From an uncultured Clostridia bacterium (GTDB taxonomy: Bacteria > Bacillota > Clostridia > Lachnospirales > UBA5962), in contig CAMLLW010000014.1 in NCBI GenBank assembly GCA_946481295.1, positions 1 through 35,984 on the forward strand: DNA of 35,984 bases. Direction: 5' to 3'. The notes beneath the pieces are model-generated. The model was not told where the DNA came from. It made no database searches and worked only from the letters and a program-made list of their open reading frames with translations. The position numbers and the translations under genes were made by a program. Positions 25,410 through 34,489 of this stretch are shown here, piece by piece. The number at the start of each line of letters is the position of its first letter. Position 1 is the first letter of the stretch.

Positions 25410-26693
25410 TTGGGTTGGAAAAATTATATTAGTAGAAATATGATTTTATATGTGATTAGTTCTTTATTTTGTACGGTTTTGGTATATTTTATAATGAGTT
25501 TAACATTTTTTCCAAGCCATATACAAATCTTAAAAGATAAAGATAACAATTTTAATTTTAGTTTACCTATAAGTGCTACTATAATACCTGATAATTTAGA
25601 TGTACTACAAGTAAATAATAGTTTTGTTTCTGATAATATTTCTGTAAAATTAAATAAAGATATAACAATTAAATCAGAAGAAACAGGTAAAGCAAATATG
25701 AAATTAAATGCATTTGGCATACCTGTTAAAAATGTAGTCTTAGACGTTATATCAGATATGAAAGTTGTTCCTGTTGGAATGACTGTCGGAGTAAAAATAA
25801 ATACAGAAGGAATTATGGTTTTAGGAACAGGATATGTAAATGGTAAAGATGGAGCTACTTATAAGCCTAGCGAGGGTATTTTAAAATCTGGAGATCTAAT
25901 TTTAAAGGCAAATGGTGAACGATTAAACAAAAAAGAAGATTTATTAAAAATAGTAGAAGAAAATTCTAATAATATAAATTTAACTGTAAAAAGAGATTCT
26001 GATATTATTGAAACTAATGTAACGCCTGTTAAAAGTTTAGAAGAAGATATAAATAAAATAGGTGCATGGGTAAGAGACTCTACACAAGGTATAGGAACTA
26101 TAACATATTATAACCCATATAATAATAAGTTTGGTGCTCTAGGACATGGGATTTTAGATGTTGATACTAAACAATTAATGTCTGTAGAAGACGGAGATAT
26201 AATGAGATCAGAAATTATTTCAATTCAAAAAGGTGAGAAAGGTGTACCAGGAGAATTAATTGGAAATATAGATAAAAAAGATATAATAGGAAGTGTAGTC
26301 AAAAATACTAAATTTGGATTATATGGATATTTAGATAATGAATTTTTAGAAGGAGTAGGAGGAACAGCTGTAGAAATAGGTCTTCAAGGAGATGTACATG
26401 AAGGACCGGCTACAATTTACTCCAATATAGAAGGTACAGAAGTTAAAAAATATGATATATATATAGAAAATGTTAATAGATATAGTTCCGATGATTCTAA
26501 AGGTATGGTAATGAGAATAACGGATAGAGAGTTATTAAATAAGACAAATGGAATAGTACAAGGTATGAGTGGTAGCCCTATAATTCAAGATGGAAAACTT
26601 ATAGGTGCTGTTACGCATGTATTTGTACAAGATCCTGCAAAAGGTTATGGAATTTTTATAGAAAATATGTTAAAACAAGAAAATAATATGTAG
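25410..26693 (+). CDS. spoIVB: SpoIVB sporulation serine protease (S55)
   Basis: SpoIVB is made in the forespore under sigma-G, secreted into the intermembrane space, and cuts SpoIVFA so that pro-sigma-K is processed in the mother cell. The 427 residues show an N-terminal membrane anchor (about 11-34), a PDZ domain (about 115-205) and the S55 protease domain. The triad can be read from the family spacing: H246 (GHGILD), D372, and S387 in GMSGSP (385-390). The start is TTG at 25410 (AAGGAAG 9 bp upstream); the next ATG, 30 bp later, lacks a site. In most spore formers spo0A follows directly; here a terminator and a second feo pair follow. Confidence 0.95.
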   Translation: MGWKNYISRNMILYVISSLFCTVLVYFIMSLTFFPSHIQILKDKDNNFNFSLPISATIIPDNLDVLQVNNSFVSDNISVKLNKDITIKSEETGKANMKLNAFGIPVKNVVLDVISDMKVVPVGMTVGVKINTEGIMVLGTGYVNGKDGATYKPSEGILKSGDLILKANGERLNKKEDLLKIVEENSNNINLTVKRDSDIIETNVTPVKSLEEDINKIGAWVRDSTQGIGTITYYNPYNNKFGALGHGILDVDTKQLMSVEDGDIMRSEIISIQKGEKGVPGELIGNIDKKDIIGSVVKNTKFGLYGYLDNEFLEGVGGTAVEIGLQGDVHEGPATIYSNIEGTEVKKYDIYIENVNRYSSDDSKGMVMRITDRELLNKTNGIVQGMSGSPIIQDGKLIGAVTHVFVQDPAKGYGIFIENMLKQENNM

Positions 26694-26694
26694 A

Positions 26695-26728
26695 AATTGG
26701 TTTTATATTTTAAAACCAATTTTTTTTA
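26695..26728 (+). terminator. Terminator of spoIVB
   Basis: AAATTGGTTTTA (26695-26706) pairs perfectly with TAAAACCAATTT (26712-26723), then a T run to 26728. It lies directly after the spoIVB stop and shows that spoIVB is transcribed alone. Confidence 0.8.
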
Positions 26729-26840
26729 TTTTAAATAATAAAAATTTAATTTTTATGGAACAAAAACATAATTAGATGAATATTATATAATAACTAAGTT
26801 CTGTTTTTAGGCAGCTAAAGTACAAGGAGAGGATTTATTA

Positions 26841-27119
26841 ATGGTAGAACTTTCAACTTTATGTAATTTAGAGGAAGGACAAAAAGGTATTGTAGAAGAA
26901 GTTTTATTAAAAAAAGATAGTATTAGAAGAAGAATGTTTGACTTAGGAATAGTTAAAGGAACTGAAATAAAATGTATGTATAAAAGTCCATATGGTGATC
27001 CTACAGCTTATGGTATAAGAGGAACAGTTATTGCAATTAGAAAAGAAGATGCATCTTTAATAAAAATAAAAATATTAGAAAGCAAAATAGGAGAGGATGA
27101 AGATGGGTTTAACGAATAG
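26841..27119 (+). CDS. feoA: Ferrous iron transport protein A (second copy)
   Basis: A 92-residue FeoA-type SH3-like protein: the family signature RRRMFDLGIVKGTEIKCMYKS is followed by PYGDPTAYGIRGTVIAIRKEDASLI. It has a 10-residue acidic tail that the first copy lacks. A GGAGAGG ribosome binding site precedes the ATG. It overlaps the following feoB by 17 bp, so they are coupled. The upstream region carries ATTATATAAT (26782-26791), a short palindrome containing a TATAAT -10-like box, but no convincing -35. Confidence 0.93.
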   Translation: MVELSTLCNLEEGQKGIVEEVLLKKDSIRRRMFDLGIVKGTEIKCMYKSPYGDPTAYGIRGTVIAIRKEDASLIKIKILESKIGEDEDGFNE

Positions 27120-29259
27120 ATCAGTTGGTAAATACTCTTTAGCTAAAAATATTAAATTTTCAAAAAAAAATGAAAATGATAAAGTTATTTCTATTGTAGG
27201 CAATCCAAATGTAGGTAAAAGTACAGTGTTTAATGGATTAACAGGTTTAAAACAACATACTGGAAATTGGCCAGGTAAAACTGTTGTTAGTACAGATGGT
27301 ACATTTAAATATAAAGATACAAATTACATAGTTATAGATTTACCTGGAACATATTCTTTAATGGTTAATTCTATTGAAGAAGAGATAGCTAGAGATTTTA
27401 TTTGTTTTGGAAAATCAGATGTCATAGTCGTTGTATGTGATGCAACATGTCTTGAAAGAAATTTAAATTTAGTATTGCAGACATTAGAAATTACAAATAA
27501 TATTTTAGTATGTGTTAATTTGTTAGATGAAGCTAATAAAAAAAAGATAGATATAAATCTTGATTTACTAGAAAAAAAGTTAGGTGTTCCTGTAGTTGGT
27601 ACATCTGCAAAAAATAAAAAAACTTTAAGAGCTTTAGTAGAAAAAATATACGACAAAGAAAAAAAAGTAGATAACGATAATAAAATATTAACTACAAATA
27701 TAATATATGATGAATATATAGAAAATGTTATAGAAAAATTAGAAAAAGTAATTATAAAATTTTTACCATCAAATATTAGTAGCAGATGGATAGCATTAAA
27801 ATTTCTTGAAAATGATAAAAAAATGATAAAAACTATTAAAGAAAATTTAAATATAGATATATTAAAAGAAGAAAATTTATATAGAGAAATAGAAGATATT
27901 ATAAATGATTTTAAAAAAGAAACAAATAATGAAAATATAAGTGATAAAATGGCTACTACAATTGTTTGTAAAGCAGAAGAAATTGCAAAAGATGTTATTT
28001 GTTATAATGATACTAAATATCAAGAAAAAGATAGAAAAATAGATGCTATATTAACTAGTAAAACAATAGGAATTCCTATTATGTTAAGTATTTTAGCAGT
28101 TATTTTTTGGATTACTATTGTAGGTGCAGAATATCCTGGTGATTTATTAGGAAATGTGTTATTTTGGAGTCAAGATAAATTATATAATTATTTTATTCAA
28201 ACAAATATACCAATATGGTTAACAGATGCATTAATTTTAGGAATGTATGGTGGATTAGTTTGGGTTGTTTCTGTTATGTTGCCACCAATGGCAATATTTT
28301 TTCCACTATTTACATTGTTAGAAGATTTAGGATATTTACCAAGAGTTGCATTTAATCTTGACCATTGTTTTAAAAAAGCATGCACTTGTGGAAAACAATC
28401 TTTATCTATGTGTATGGGATTTGGATGTAATGCTGCAGGGGTTATAGGTTGTCGCATTATAGATTCTAAGAGAGAAAGATTAATTGCAATTATTACTAAT
28501 TCATTTGTACCATGTAATGGTAGATTTCCAATGTTAATTATAATAACTGCTATGTTTTTCACAGAATTTGCAGTAGGTCCATTTAAATCTATAATACAAG
28601 CATTAATAGTTTTGCTTATGATTGTTTTAGGAGTAGTTCTTACATTAATAATATCTAAATTTTTATCTAAAACAATTTTAAAAGGAGAAGCATCATCTTT
28701 TACTTTAGAATTACCACCATTTAGAACTCCTCGTATAGGAAGTGTTATTGTAAGATCAATATTTGATAGGACACTTTTTGTTTTAGGAAGAGCTGTTATA
28801 GTTGCTGCTCCAGCAGGAATTATAATATGGATTTTAGCGAATAGTTATATAAACGATATAAGTATTCTTTATCATTGTGCTTCATTTTTAGATCCTTTAG
28901 CTAATTTAATGGGCTTAGATGGCATGATTTTATTAGCATTTATTTTAGGATTTCCTGCAAATGAAATTGTATTTCCAATTATTATTATGGGATATTTAAA
29001 CATGAATACATTAATTGAGATAGACGACATAGGAGAACTTAGAAATTTATTTATACAAAATGGTTGGACTATGGTAACTGCAGTTTCTACATTATTATTT
29101 GCACTAGTACATTGGCCATGTTCTACTACTTGTTTAACTATAAAAAAAGAAAGTGGAAAGTGGAAATGGGCATTAGTATCTATAATTATTCCTACTTTAT
29201 TGGGAATAGGAATATGTATTATAGTTGCTAATACTATGAGATTATTTGGAATACAATAA
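27103..29259 (+). CDS. feoB: Ferrous iron transport protein B (second copy)
   Basis: A second, clearly different FeoB. After a basic 27-residue N-terminal extension the G domain shows G1 GNPNVGKS (33-40), G3 DLPG (79-82) and G4 NLLD (139-142), then the helical domain and the permease. The permease has the Cys-rich segment CFKKACTCGKQSLSMCMG leading into GFGCNAAGVIGCRI, and SFVPCNGRFP in place of PFMSCGAKLP of the first copy. An earlier ATG at 27097 lies too close to AGGAG; the ATG at 27103 is better spaced (718 aa). Iron is the default substrate; in some bacteria one of two FeoBs serves manganese or another condition, so the assignment to iron is not certain. No small Cys-rich partner follows. 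Confidence 0.94.
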   Translation: MGLTNRSVGKYSLAKNIKFSKKNENDKVISIVGNPNVGKSTVFNGLTGLKQHTGNWPGKTVVSTDGTFKYKDTNYIVIDLPGTYSLMVNSIEEEIARDFICFGKSDVIVVVCDATCLERNLNLVLQTLEITNNILVCVNLLDEANKKKIDINLDLLEKKLGVPVVGTSAKNKKTLRALVEKIYDKEKKVDNDNKILTTNIIYDEYIENVIEKLEKVIIKFLPSNISSRWIALKFLENDKKMIKTIKENLNIDILKEENLYREIEDIINDFKKETNNENISDKMATTIVCKAEEIAKDVICYNDTKYQEKDRKIDAILTSKTIGIPIMLSILAVIFWITIVGAEYPGDLLGNVLFWSQDKLYNYFIQTNIPIWLTDALILGMYGGLVWVVSVMLPPMAIFFPLFTLLEDLGYLPRVAFNLDHCFKKACTCGKQSLSMCMGFGCNAAGVIGCRIIDSKRERLIAIITNSFVPCNGRFPMLIIITAMFFTEFAVGPFKSIIQALIVLLMIVLGVVLTLIISKFLSKTILKGEASSFTLELPPFRTPRIGSVIVRSIFDRTLFVLGRAVIVAAPAGIIIWILANSYINDISILYHCASFLDPLANLMGLDGMILLAFILGFPANEIVFPIIIMGYLNMNTLIEIDDIGELRNLFIQNGWTMVTAVSTLLFALVHWPCSTTCLTIKKESGKWKWALVSIIIPTLLGIGICIIVANTMRLFGIQ

Positions 29260-29284
29260 AAGATACTTAATTTAAGTATCTTTT
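29258..29284. terminator. Bidirectional terminator, feoB / THUMP methyltransferase
   Basis: AAAAGATACTT (29258-29268) pairs with AAGTATCTTTT (29274-29284). It overlaps the feoB stop codon and lies 10 bp from the stop of the convergent gene. Confidence 0.75.
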
Positions 29285-29293
29285 ATTAAAATT

Positions 29294-30439
29294 TTATTTA
29301 TAAAAATCTTTTAGTGGTCTTGGACCAATATATTGATAGTAATTTGTTTTTAAAGCACCATTAAATAATTTTCTTTTTTTATCTGCTTTTTTACCAAAAT
29401 ATCTTTCAAAATTTTCATTAGAAGTTATGGCATAAAATGACCATGTTTTATTTTCTTTTAATAATTTACCCATTGTTTTATAAAACTCTGCGAAATTATC
29501 ATCAGATGTTAATCTTTGTCCATAAGGAGGATTACATATTAATATACCATATTCTTTATCTAAGGTTAAATTATTAATATCTTTTACATTAAATTTTATA
29601 CAGTCATCTACACCTGCAATCATAGCATTGTGTTTAGATATTTCTATAGCTTTTGGATCTACATCATATCCGTATATATCTGGAGTAAAGCTATTATCAA
29701 TTAAATCATAAGCTTGAGCTCTTGCATTTTTCCATAAATTTTTTGGAATTTGAGGCCAAGATTCTGAAATAAAATTGCGAGTTAGACCAGGTGCTATATT
29801 TTTAGCTAAAAGAGCAGCTTCTATTGGAAGAGTACCAGAACCACAAGCAGGATCTACAAAAGTTCTATTTTTTTTGAAATAACTTAATTCTATTAAAGCA
29901 GAAGCTAATGTTTCTTTTATAGGAGCAATAACAGATTGCTCTCTATAACCTCTTTTATGAAGACCTAAACCACTTGTATCAATAGTTAAAGTTACGTTAT
30001 CTTTTAGTAAAGATACTTTTATTTTATATTCTGGACCTGTTTCTTCAAACCAATCTTTTTTATACTTTATTTTTAAACGTTCTACAATTGCTTTTTTTAC
30101 AATTGATTGGCAGTCTGAAACACTAAATAATTTACTTTTAACTGATTTACCTGTTATAGTGAATTTTCCATTTTCGGGAATCCAATTTTCCCAAGGAAGC
30201 ATTTTTGTTTTTTCAAATAATTCATCAAAACTATATGCAAAAAATTCTCCAATATTTAAAAATAGCCTATCTGCACTTCTAAGCCATAAATTGCATTTTG
30301 GTATAGTTTCTAAATCACCAGAAAATTTTATATGGCCATCTATTACAGATAAATTTTCATATCCTAATTTATTTAATTCTCTTTTTACAGACGCTTCTAA
30401 ACCAAAAGTTGATGTAACTATAAAATTTAATTTATCCAT
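29294..30439 (-). CDS. THUMP-domain class I SAM RNA methyltransferase (RlmL/YpsC type)
   Basis: Probably an N2-guanine methyltransferase of 23S rRNA, of the RlmL N-terminal/YpsC family. An N-terminal ferredoxin-like part and THUMP RNA-binding domain (about 45-155) precede a Rossmann methyltransferase with DPACGSGT (196-203), YGYDVDPKAIEISKHNAMIAG and the catalytic NPPYGQR (303-309), which is typical of amino-group methyltransferases. There is no second methyltransferase domain, unlike E. coli RlmL. The frame opens 30 bp earlier, but AGAAAGGA lies 8 bp before the ATG at 30439, giving 381 residues. The exact target nucleotide cannot be read from sequence. Confidence 0.93.
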   Translation of the reverse strand: MDKLNFIVTSTFGLEASVKRELNKLGYENLSVIDGHIKFSGDLETIPKCNLWLRSADRLFLNIGEFFAYSFDELFEKTKMLPWENWIPENGKFTITGKSVKSKLFSVSDCQSIVKKAIVERLKIKYKKDWFEETGPEYKIKVSLLKDNVTLTIDTSGLGLHKRGYREQSVIAPIKETLASALIELSYFKKNRTFVDPACGSGTLPIEAALLAKNIAPGLTRNFISESWPQIPKNLWKNARAQAYDLIDNSFTPDIYGYDVDPKAIEISKHNAMIAGVDDCIKFNVKDINNLTLDKEYGILICNPPYGQRLTSDDNFAEFYKTMGKLLKENKTWSFYAITSNENFERYFGKKADKKRKLFNGALKTNYYQYIGPRPLKDFYK

Positions 30440-30515
30440 TATTTTATCCTTTCTAGCATAAATTATCATTTATTATACTGTAAAAGTAATCGCTTGTAAA
30501 ATTATACTTGATAAA

Positions 30516-30543
30516 TTGACAATTTATATATAAACTTTATATT
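30516..30543 (+). promoter_or_regulatory. Putative promoter of tgt
   Basis: TTGACA (30516-30521) and TATATT (30538-30543) with a 16-bp spacer, about 34 bp before the tgt ATG. It lies in the short divergent gap to the THUMP methyltransferase gene. Confidence 0.55.
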
Positions 30544-30561
30544 AATATATAAATTTTTTAA

Positions 30562-31713
<1,152 letters not shown>

Positions 31714-31731
31714 ACTAAAGATCAATTTGTA

Positions 31732-31760
31732 TTGTAATAAAATAAAATTTGTGATAATAT
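31732..31760 (+). promoter_or_regulatory. Putative promoter of yajC
   Basis: TTGTAA (31732-31737) and TAATAT (31755-31760) with a 17-bp spacer, about 55 bp before the yajC ATG. Confidence 0.45.
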
Positions 31761-31814
31761 CTTAAAGGTATAAATGTGGTAAAAACAATATATGTAAGAT
31801 AGGAGTTGTTTTTA

Positions 31815-32294
31815 ATGGCTTTTTTAGATGGATTAATGCAACATTTAGCAGTTTTACAATCAGGCTCAATATTATCTCATGATACTAATGCTGCAACTGC
31901 TGTAGCTTCTAATCAACCAGCTGCTGGAGGAGTAGGATCTGGAAGTTTTATTACATGGATTATTATTTGGGTAGCTGTTTTAATATTATTATTTGTAATA
32001 CCAAATCGTTCTCGTAAAAAACAAGAAGCTGCTATGCAAAAAATGCATGAAAGTATAAAAGTTGGAGATAGTGTTGTATTATCTAGCGGACTTTATGGTA
32101 AAATTGTAGATATATATCCAGAAAACTATGTTGTAGAATTTGGTATTAATAAAGGTGTTCGTATACCTGTTAATAAAGGTGATGTCATATCTGTAAAAGA
32201 ACCAAATTTAACAAATATTAAAAAAGAAGAAGTTAAAACAGAAGAAAGTAAAAAAGAAGAGAACAAAAAAGAAGAAACCAAAAAAGAAAATTAA
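31815..32294 (+). CDS. yajC: Preprotein translocase subunit YajC
   Basis: A small membrane protein that joins SecDF in the Sec translocase. The 159 residues start with a longer than usual N-terminal extension (about 1-45, Ala/Gly/Ser-rich), then one transmembrane helix (ITWIIIWVAVLILLFVIPNR), the YajC cytoplasmic domain with RKKQEAAMQKMHESIKVGDSV and VVLSSGLYGKIVDI, and a repetitive Lys/Glu tail. A TTG at 31806 opens the frame earlier, but AGGAG is well spaced (9 bp) for the ATG at 31815. secD and secF, often next to yajC, are not here; the gene ends in a terminator shared with a convergent lexA-like gene. Confidence 0.93.
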   Translation: MAFLDGLMQHLAVLQSGSILSHDTNAATAVASNQPAAGGVGSGSFITWIIIWVAVLILLFVIPNRSRKKQEAAMQKMHESIKVGDSVVLSSGLYGKIVDIYPENYVVEFGINKGVRIPVNKGDVISVKEPNLTNIKKEEVKTEESKKEENKKEETKKEN

Positions 32295-32358
32295 TTAAAA
32301 ATATATAAAAAACTCTTAGTTAAATTTAGCTAAGAGTTTTTTATATATTTTTAATTAA
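32291..32358. terminator. 29-bp perfect inverted repeat spanning both stop codons
   Basis: Positions 32291-32319 pair without mismatch with 32330-32358 around a 10-nt loop that can itself fold further. Each arm contains the stop codon of the gene entering it (yajC and the lexA-like gene). The central CTCTTAG core with A and T runs makes it a strong bidirectional terminator. Confidence 0.85.
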
Positions 32359-33010
32359 TACTAGCTTTAATTTCAGACTCATCAAATACATGTGCTAAAC
32401 TTCCTAAATGTATAGCAGTGTTATCACCTACTATATCAGGATAATTTTCTTCATCACCTGTTTTAAAAACTATTTTACCATCTATATTGTAAACAGCTCT
32501 AAATAATAATTGATTATCAAAAAAAGCTACAACAGGGTCGCCAGATTCTTTTGGTTTAGCTTGAGTATCTACTAAAATTACAGAATCTTTTTTTACTCCT
32601 GCTTTTTCCATACTAGAATCTAAATCTTTTATAATAAAATATTTTTTTTGTTTTAAAAATTTTATTATTCCAGGACAAGCTTCTTGTAATAAATCAAAAG
32701 AAAAAACAGGAATATTTTCATACCTAGTTCCATCTTTAGATGTAATTACAGTAGAATGAATTTCAAAAGATGTAAGTTCATCATGATTTAAAATTTTTAT
32801 ATCTGCTTGATTTGGAATATCTGGATCAAATTTTAATTCAATATAATTTAAATCAGCTAATTTTTTTAAGCACTTTTTAACAATAGCTGGTGAAAAAAGT
32901 TCTGTTTCTACACATATTTCATTTATAGAAGGGGCTTTTCCATTTGCACGAATGCTCTTTTTCAAAAATTGATAAATTTTATTTTGATCATTTGTTAATT
33001 TTTCAGACAT
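32351..33010 (-). CDS. LexA-like protein with a degenerate self-cleavage domain
   Basis: A 219-residue protein with a LexA-type winged helix (about 4-72: LTNDQNKIYQFLKKSI, APSINEICVETELFS, IVKKCLKKLADLNYIEL) and an S24-like C-terminal half. By alignment with LexA, the nucleophile Ser is kept (DSSM, S133, in place of GDSM), the general-base Lys of the VKRFY region reads Arg171 (QLLFRAVY), and the Ala-Gly scissile pair is absent (IPVFSFDLLQE). It is therefore probably not a RecA-triggered self-cleaving repressor. It could bind DNA constitutively or respond to another signal. AAAGGAG precedes the ATG. It may be a paralogue of the true LexA elsewhere. Confidence 0.78.
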   Translation of the reverse strand: MSEKLTNDQNKIYQFLKKSIRANGKAPSINEICVETELFSPAIVKKCLKKLADLNYIELKFDPDIPNQADIKILNHDELTSFEIHSTVITSKDGTRYENIPVFSFDLLQEACPGIIKFLKQKKYFIIKDLDSSMEKAGVKKDSVILVDTQAKPKESGDPVVAFFDNQLLFRAVYNIDGKIVFKTGDEENYPDIVGDNTAIHLGSLAHVFDESEIKASIN

Positions 33011-33055
33011 AATTAAAAAACTCCTTTAAAAAATAATTGATACTATTTGAAAAAC

Positions 33056-33078
33056 ATTTTGTCAGTTCTTAACAAAAT
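33056..33078 (-). promoter_or_regulatory. Inverted repeat upstream of the LexA-like gene
   Basis: ATTTTGT (33056-33062) and ACAAAAT (33072-33078) flank a 9-nt centre, about 45 bp upstream of the ATG. It could be an operator for the LexA-like protein itself, but it is short and A+T-rich. It is not the CGAAC-N4-GTTCG box of Bacillus LexA. Confidence 0.25.
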
Positions 33079-33230
33079 AAATTTTATAACAAAATTTAAA
33101 ATAAAACAACCTTTATTTAAAAACAGTAATAAAAATAAATATAATATTTTATTAATAAAATATTTTAGCATAATTAATTTAAATATGGAAAAGTTATTAT
33201 TAAGAACTTATTAGATAAGGAGAAATTTTT

Positions 33231-34478
33231 TTGAAAACTATTAAAATAGATAATGGATTAAATCTACAATTAATTGAAACAGAAAAATTTAAAACTACAA
33301 CTATTTGTATGTTAATTAGAAGGCCATTAGATAAGAAAGAAGTAACATTTAACTCATTATTACCTAACATTTTAAGTAGAGCAAGTAAAAAATATGATTG
33401 TATATCAAAAATAAATGCTAAATTAGAAAATATGTATGGAACAATTTTTAATGCTCAAATTGTAAAAATGGGAGAAGAACAAATTATACAGTTTTATTTA
33501 GATATATTAGATGATATTGATCCAAATATTTTAGAAGAAAATTTTGAATTTTTACATGAAATAGTTTTAAATCCATTAGAAGAAAATGGATCATTTAACG
33601 AACAGTTTTTAAAATTAGAAAAAGAAAATTTAAAAAATAGAATAGAAAGTAGAATAAATAATAAATCTGATTATCTAAAACTAAAATGTGTAGAAAAAAT
33701 GTGTGAAAATGAACCTTTTAGTATATATGGTGATGGATATATAGATGATTTTGATAAAATTAATGGAAAAAACTTATATGATCATTATCAAGAAATATTA
33801 AAAACATCATGCATAGAATTTGTAGTAATAGGAAAACAAAAAGAAGATGAATTAATAAAAAATATAAAAAAATATTTTAGTATCAAAGATAGGAAGGAAA
33901 TAACCATTATTAAACTTCCAGAAATAATTTCCAGTAAAAAAGAAAAACCTACTATAGAAAAAGAAGAGTTAGATATAGTACAAGGCAAGATATGTATGGG
34001 CATTCGTACTAATATAAAAAATACAGGTATGGAATTTTATAATTTTGTAATTATGAATGAAATATTGGGAGGAGGTACTAATTCAAAATTATTTAGAAAT
34101 GTAAGAGAAAAAGAAAGTCTATGCTATAATATATTTTCATTTATATATAGATTTAAAAGTATTGTAATGATACAGTGTGGTGTAGATAAAGAAAACTTTG
34201 AAAAGACTATAAAACTTATAGGAAATGAAATAAATAATTTATCAAATGGAGATGTTTCTCAAGATGAATTAAAAAATGCTAAAATAGGATTATTAAAAAA
34301 TTTTGAAAGTATGAAAGATTATCCATCATCAATAGTAAATTTTTATATAACTCAATATATGTTAGGTGATAAAGATAATATTTTTGATGTTATGGAAAAA
34401 ATAAAAAAAGTTACTAAAGACGATGTTTGTAATTGTGCTAAAAAATTAAAAATTGATACTATATATCTATTGTCGTAG
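33231..34478 (+). CDS. Non-catalytic M16 family subunit (YmfF-like)
   Basis: A 415-residue two-domain M16 fold without the HxxEH zinc motif; the corresponding N-terminal region reads LLPNILSRASKKYDCI. The C-terminal half keeps the Arg/Tyr region (KLFRNVREKESLCYNIFSF) used for substrate binding in M16 proteins, here after a GGGTNSKLF motif. In M16B/C systems such a subunit pairs with a catalytic partner, the next gene. The start is TTG at 33231 with AAGGAG 8 bp upstream; no ATG is better placed. The gap to the next gene is 11 bp, so the two are an operon like Bacillus ymfF-ymfH. The substrate is unknown. Confidence 0.88.
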   Translation: MKTIKIDNGLNLQLIETEKFKTTTICMLIRRPLDKKEVTFNSLLPNILSRASKKYDCISKINAKLENMYGTIFNAQIVKMGEEQIIQFYLDILDDIDPNILEENFEFLHEIVLNPLEENGSFNEQFLKLEKENLKNRIESRINNKSDYLKLKCVEKMCENEPFSIYGDGYIDDFDKINGKNLYDHYQEILKTSCIEFVVIGKQKEDELIKNIKKYFSIKDRKEITIIKLPEIISSKKEKPTIEKEELDIVQGKICMGIRTNIKNTGMEFYNFVIMNEILGGGTNSKLFRNVREKESLCYNIFSFIYRFKSIVMIQCGVDKENFEKTIKLIGNEINNLSNGDVSQDELKNAKIGLLKNFESMKDYPSSIVNFYITQYMLGDKDNIFDVMEKIKKVTKDDVCNCAKKLKIDTIYLLS

Positions 34479-34489
34479 GAGGATATATA

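Noticed and set aside
28197-28562. Minus-strand frames opposite the second feoB (also 27324-27656)
   Set aside because: Shadows of the FeoB coding sequence.
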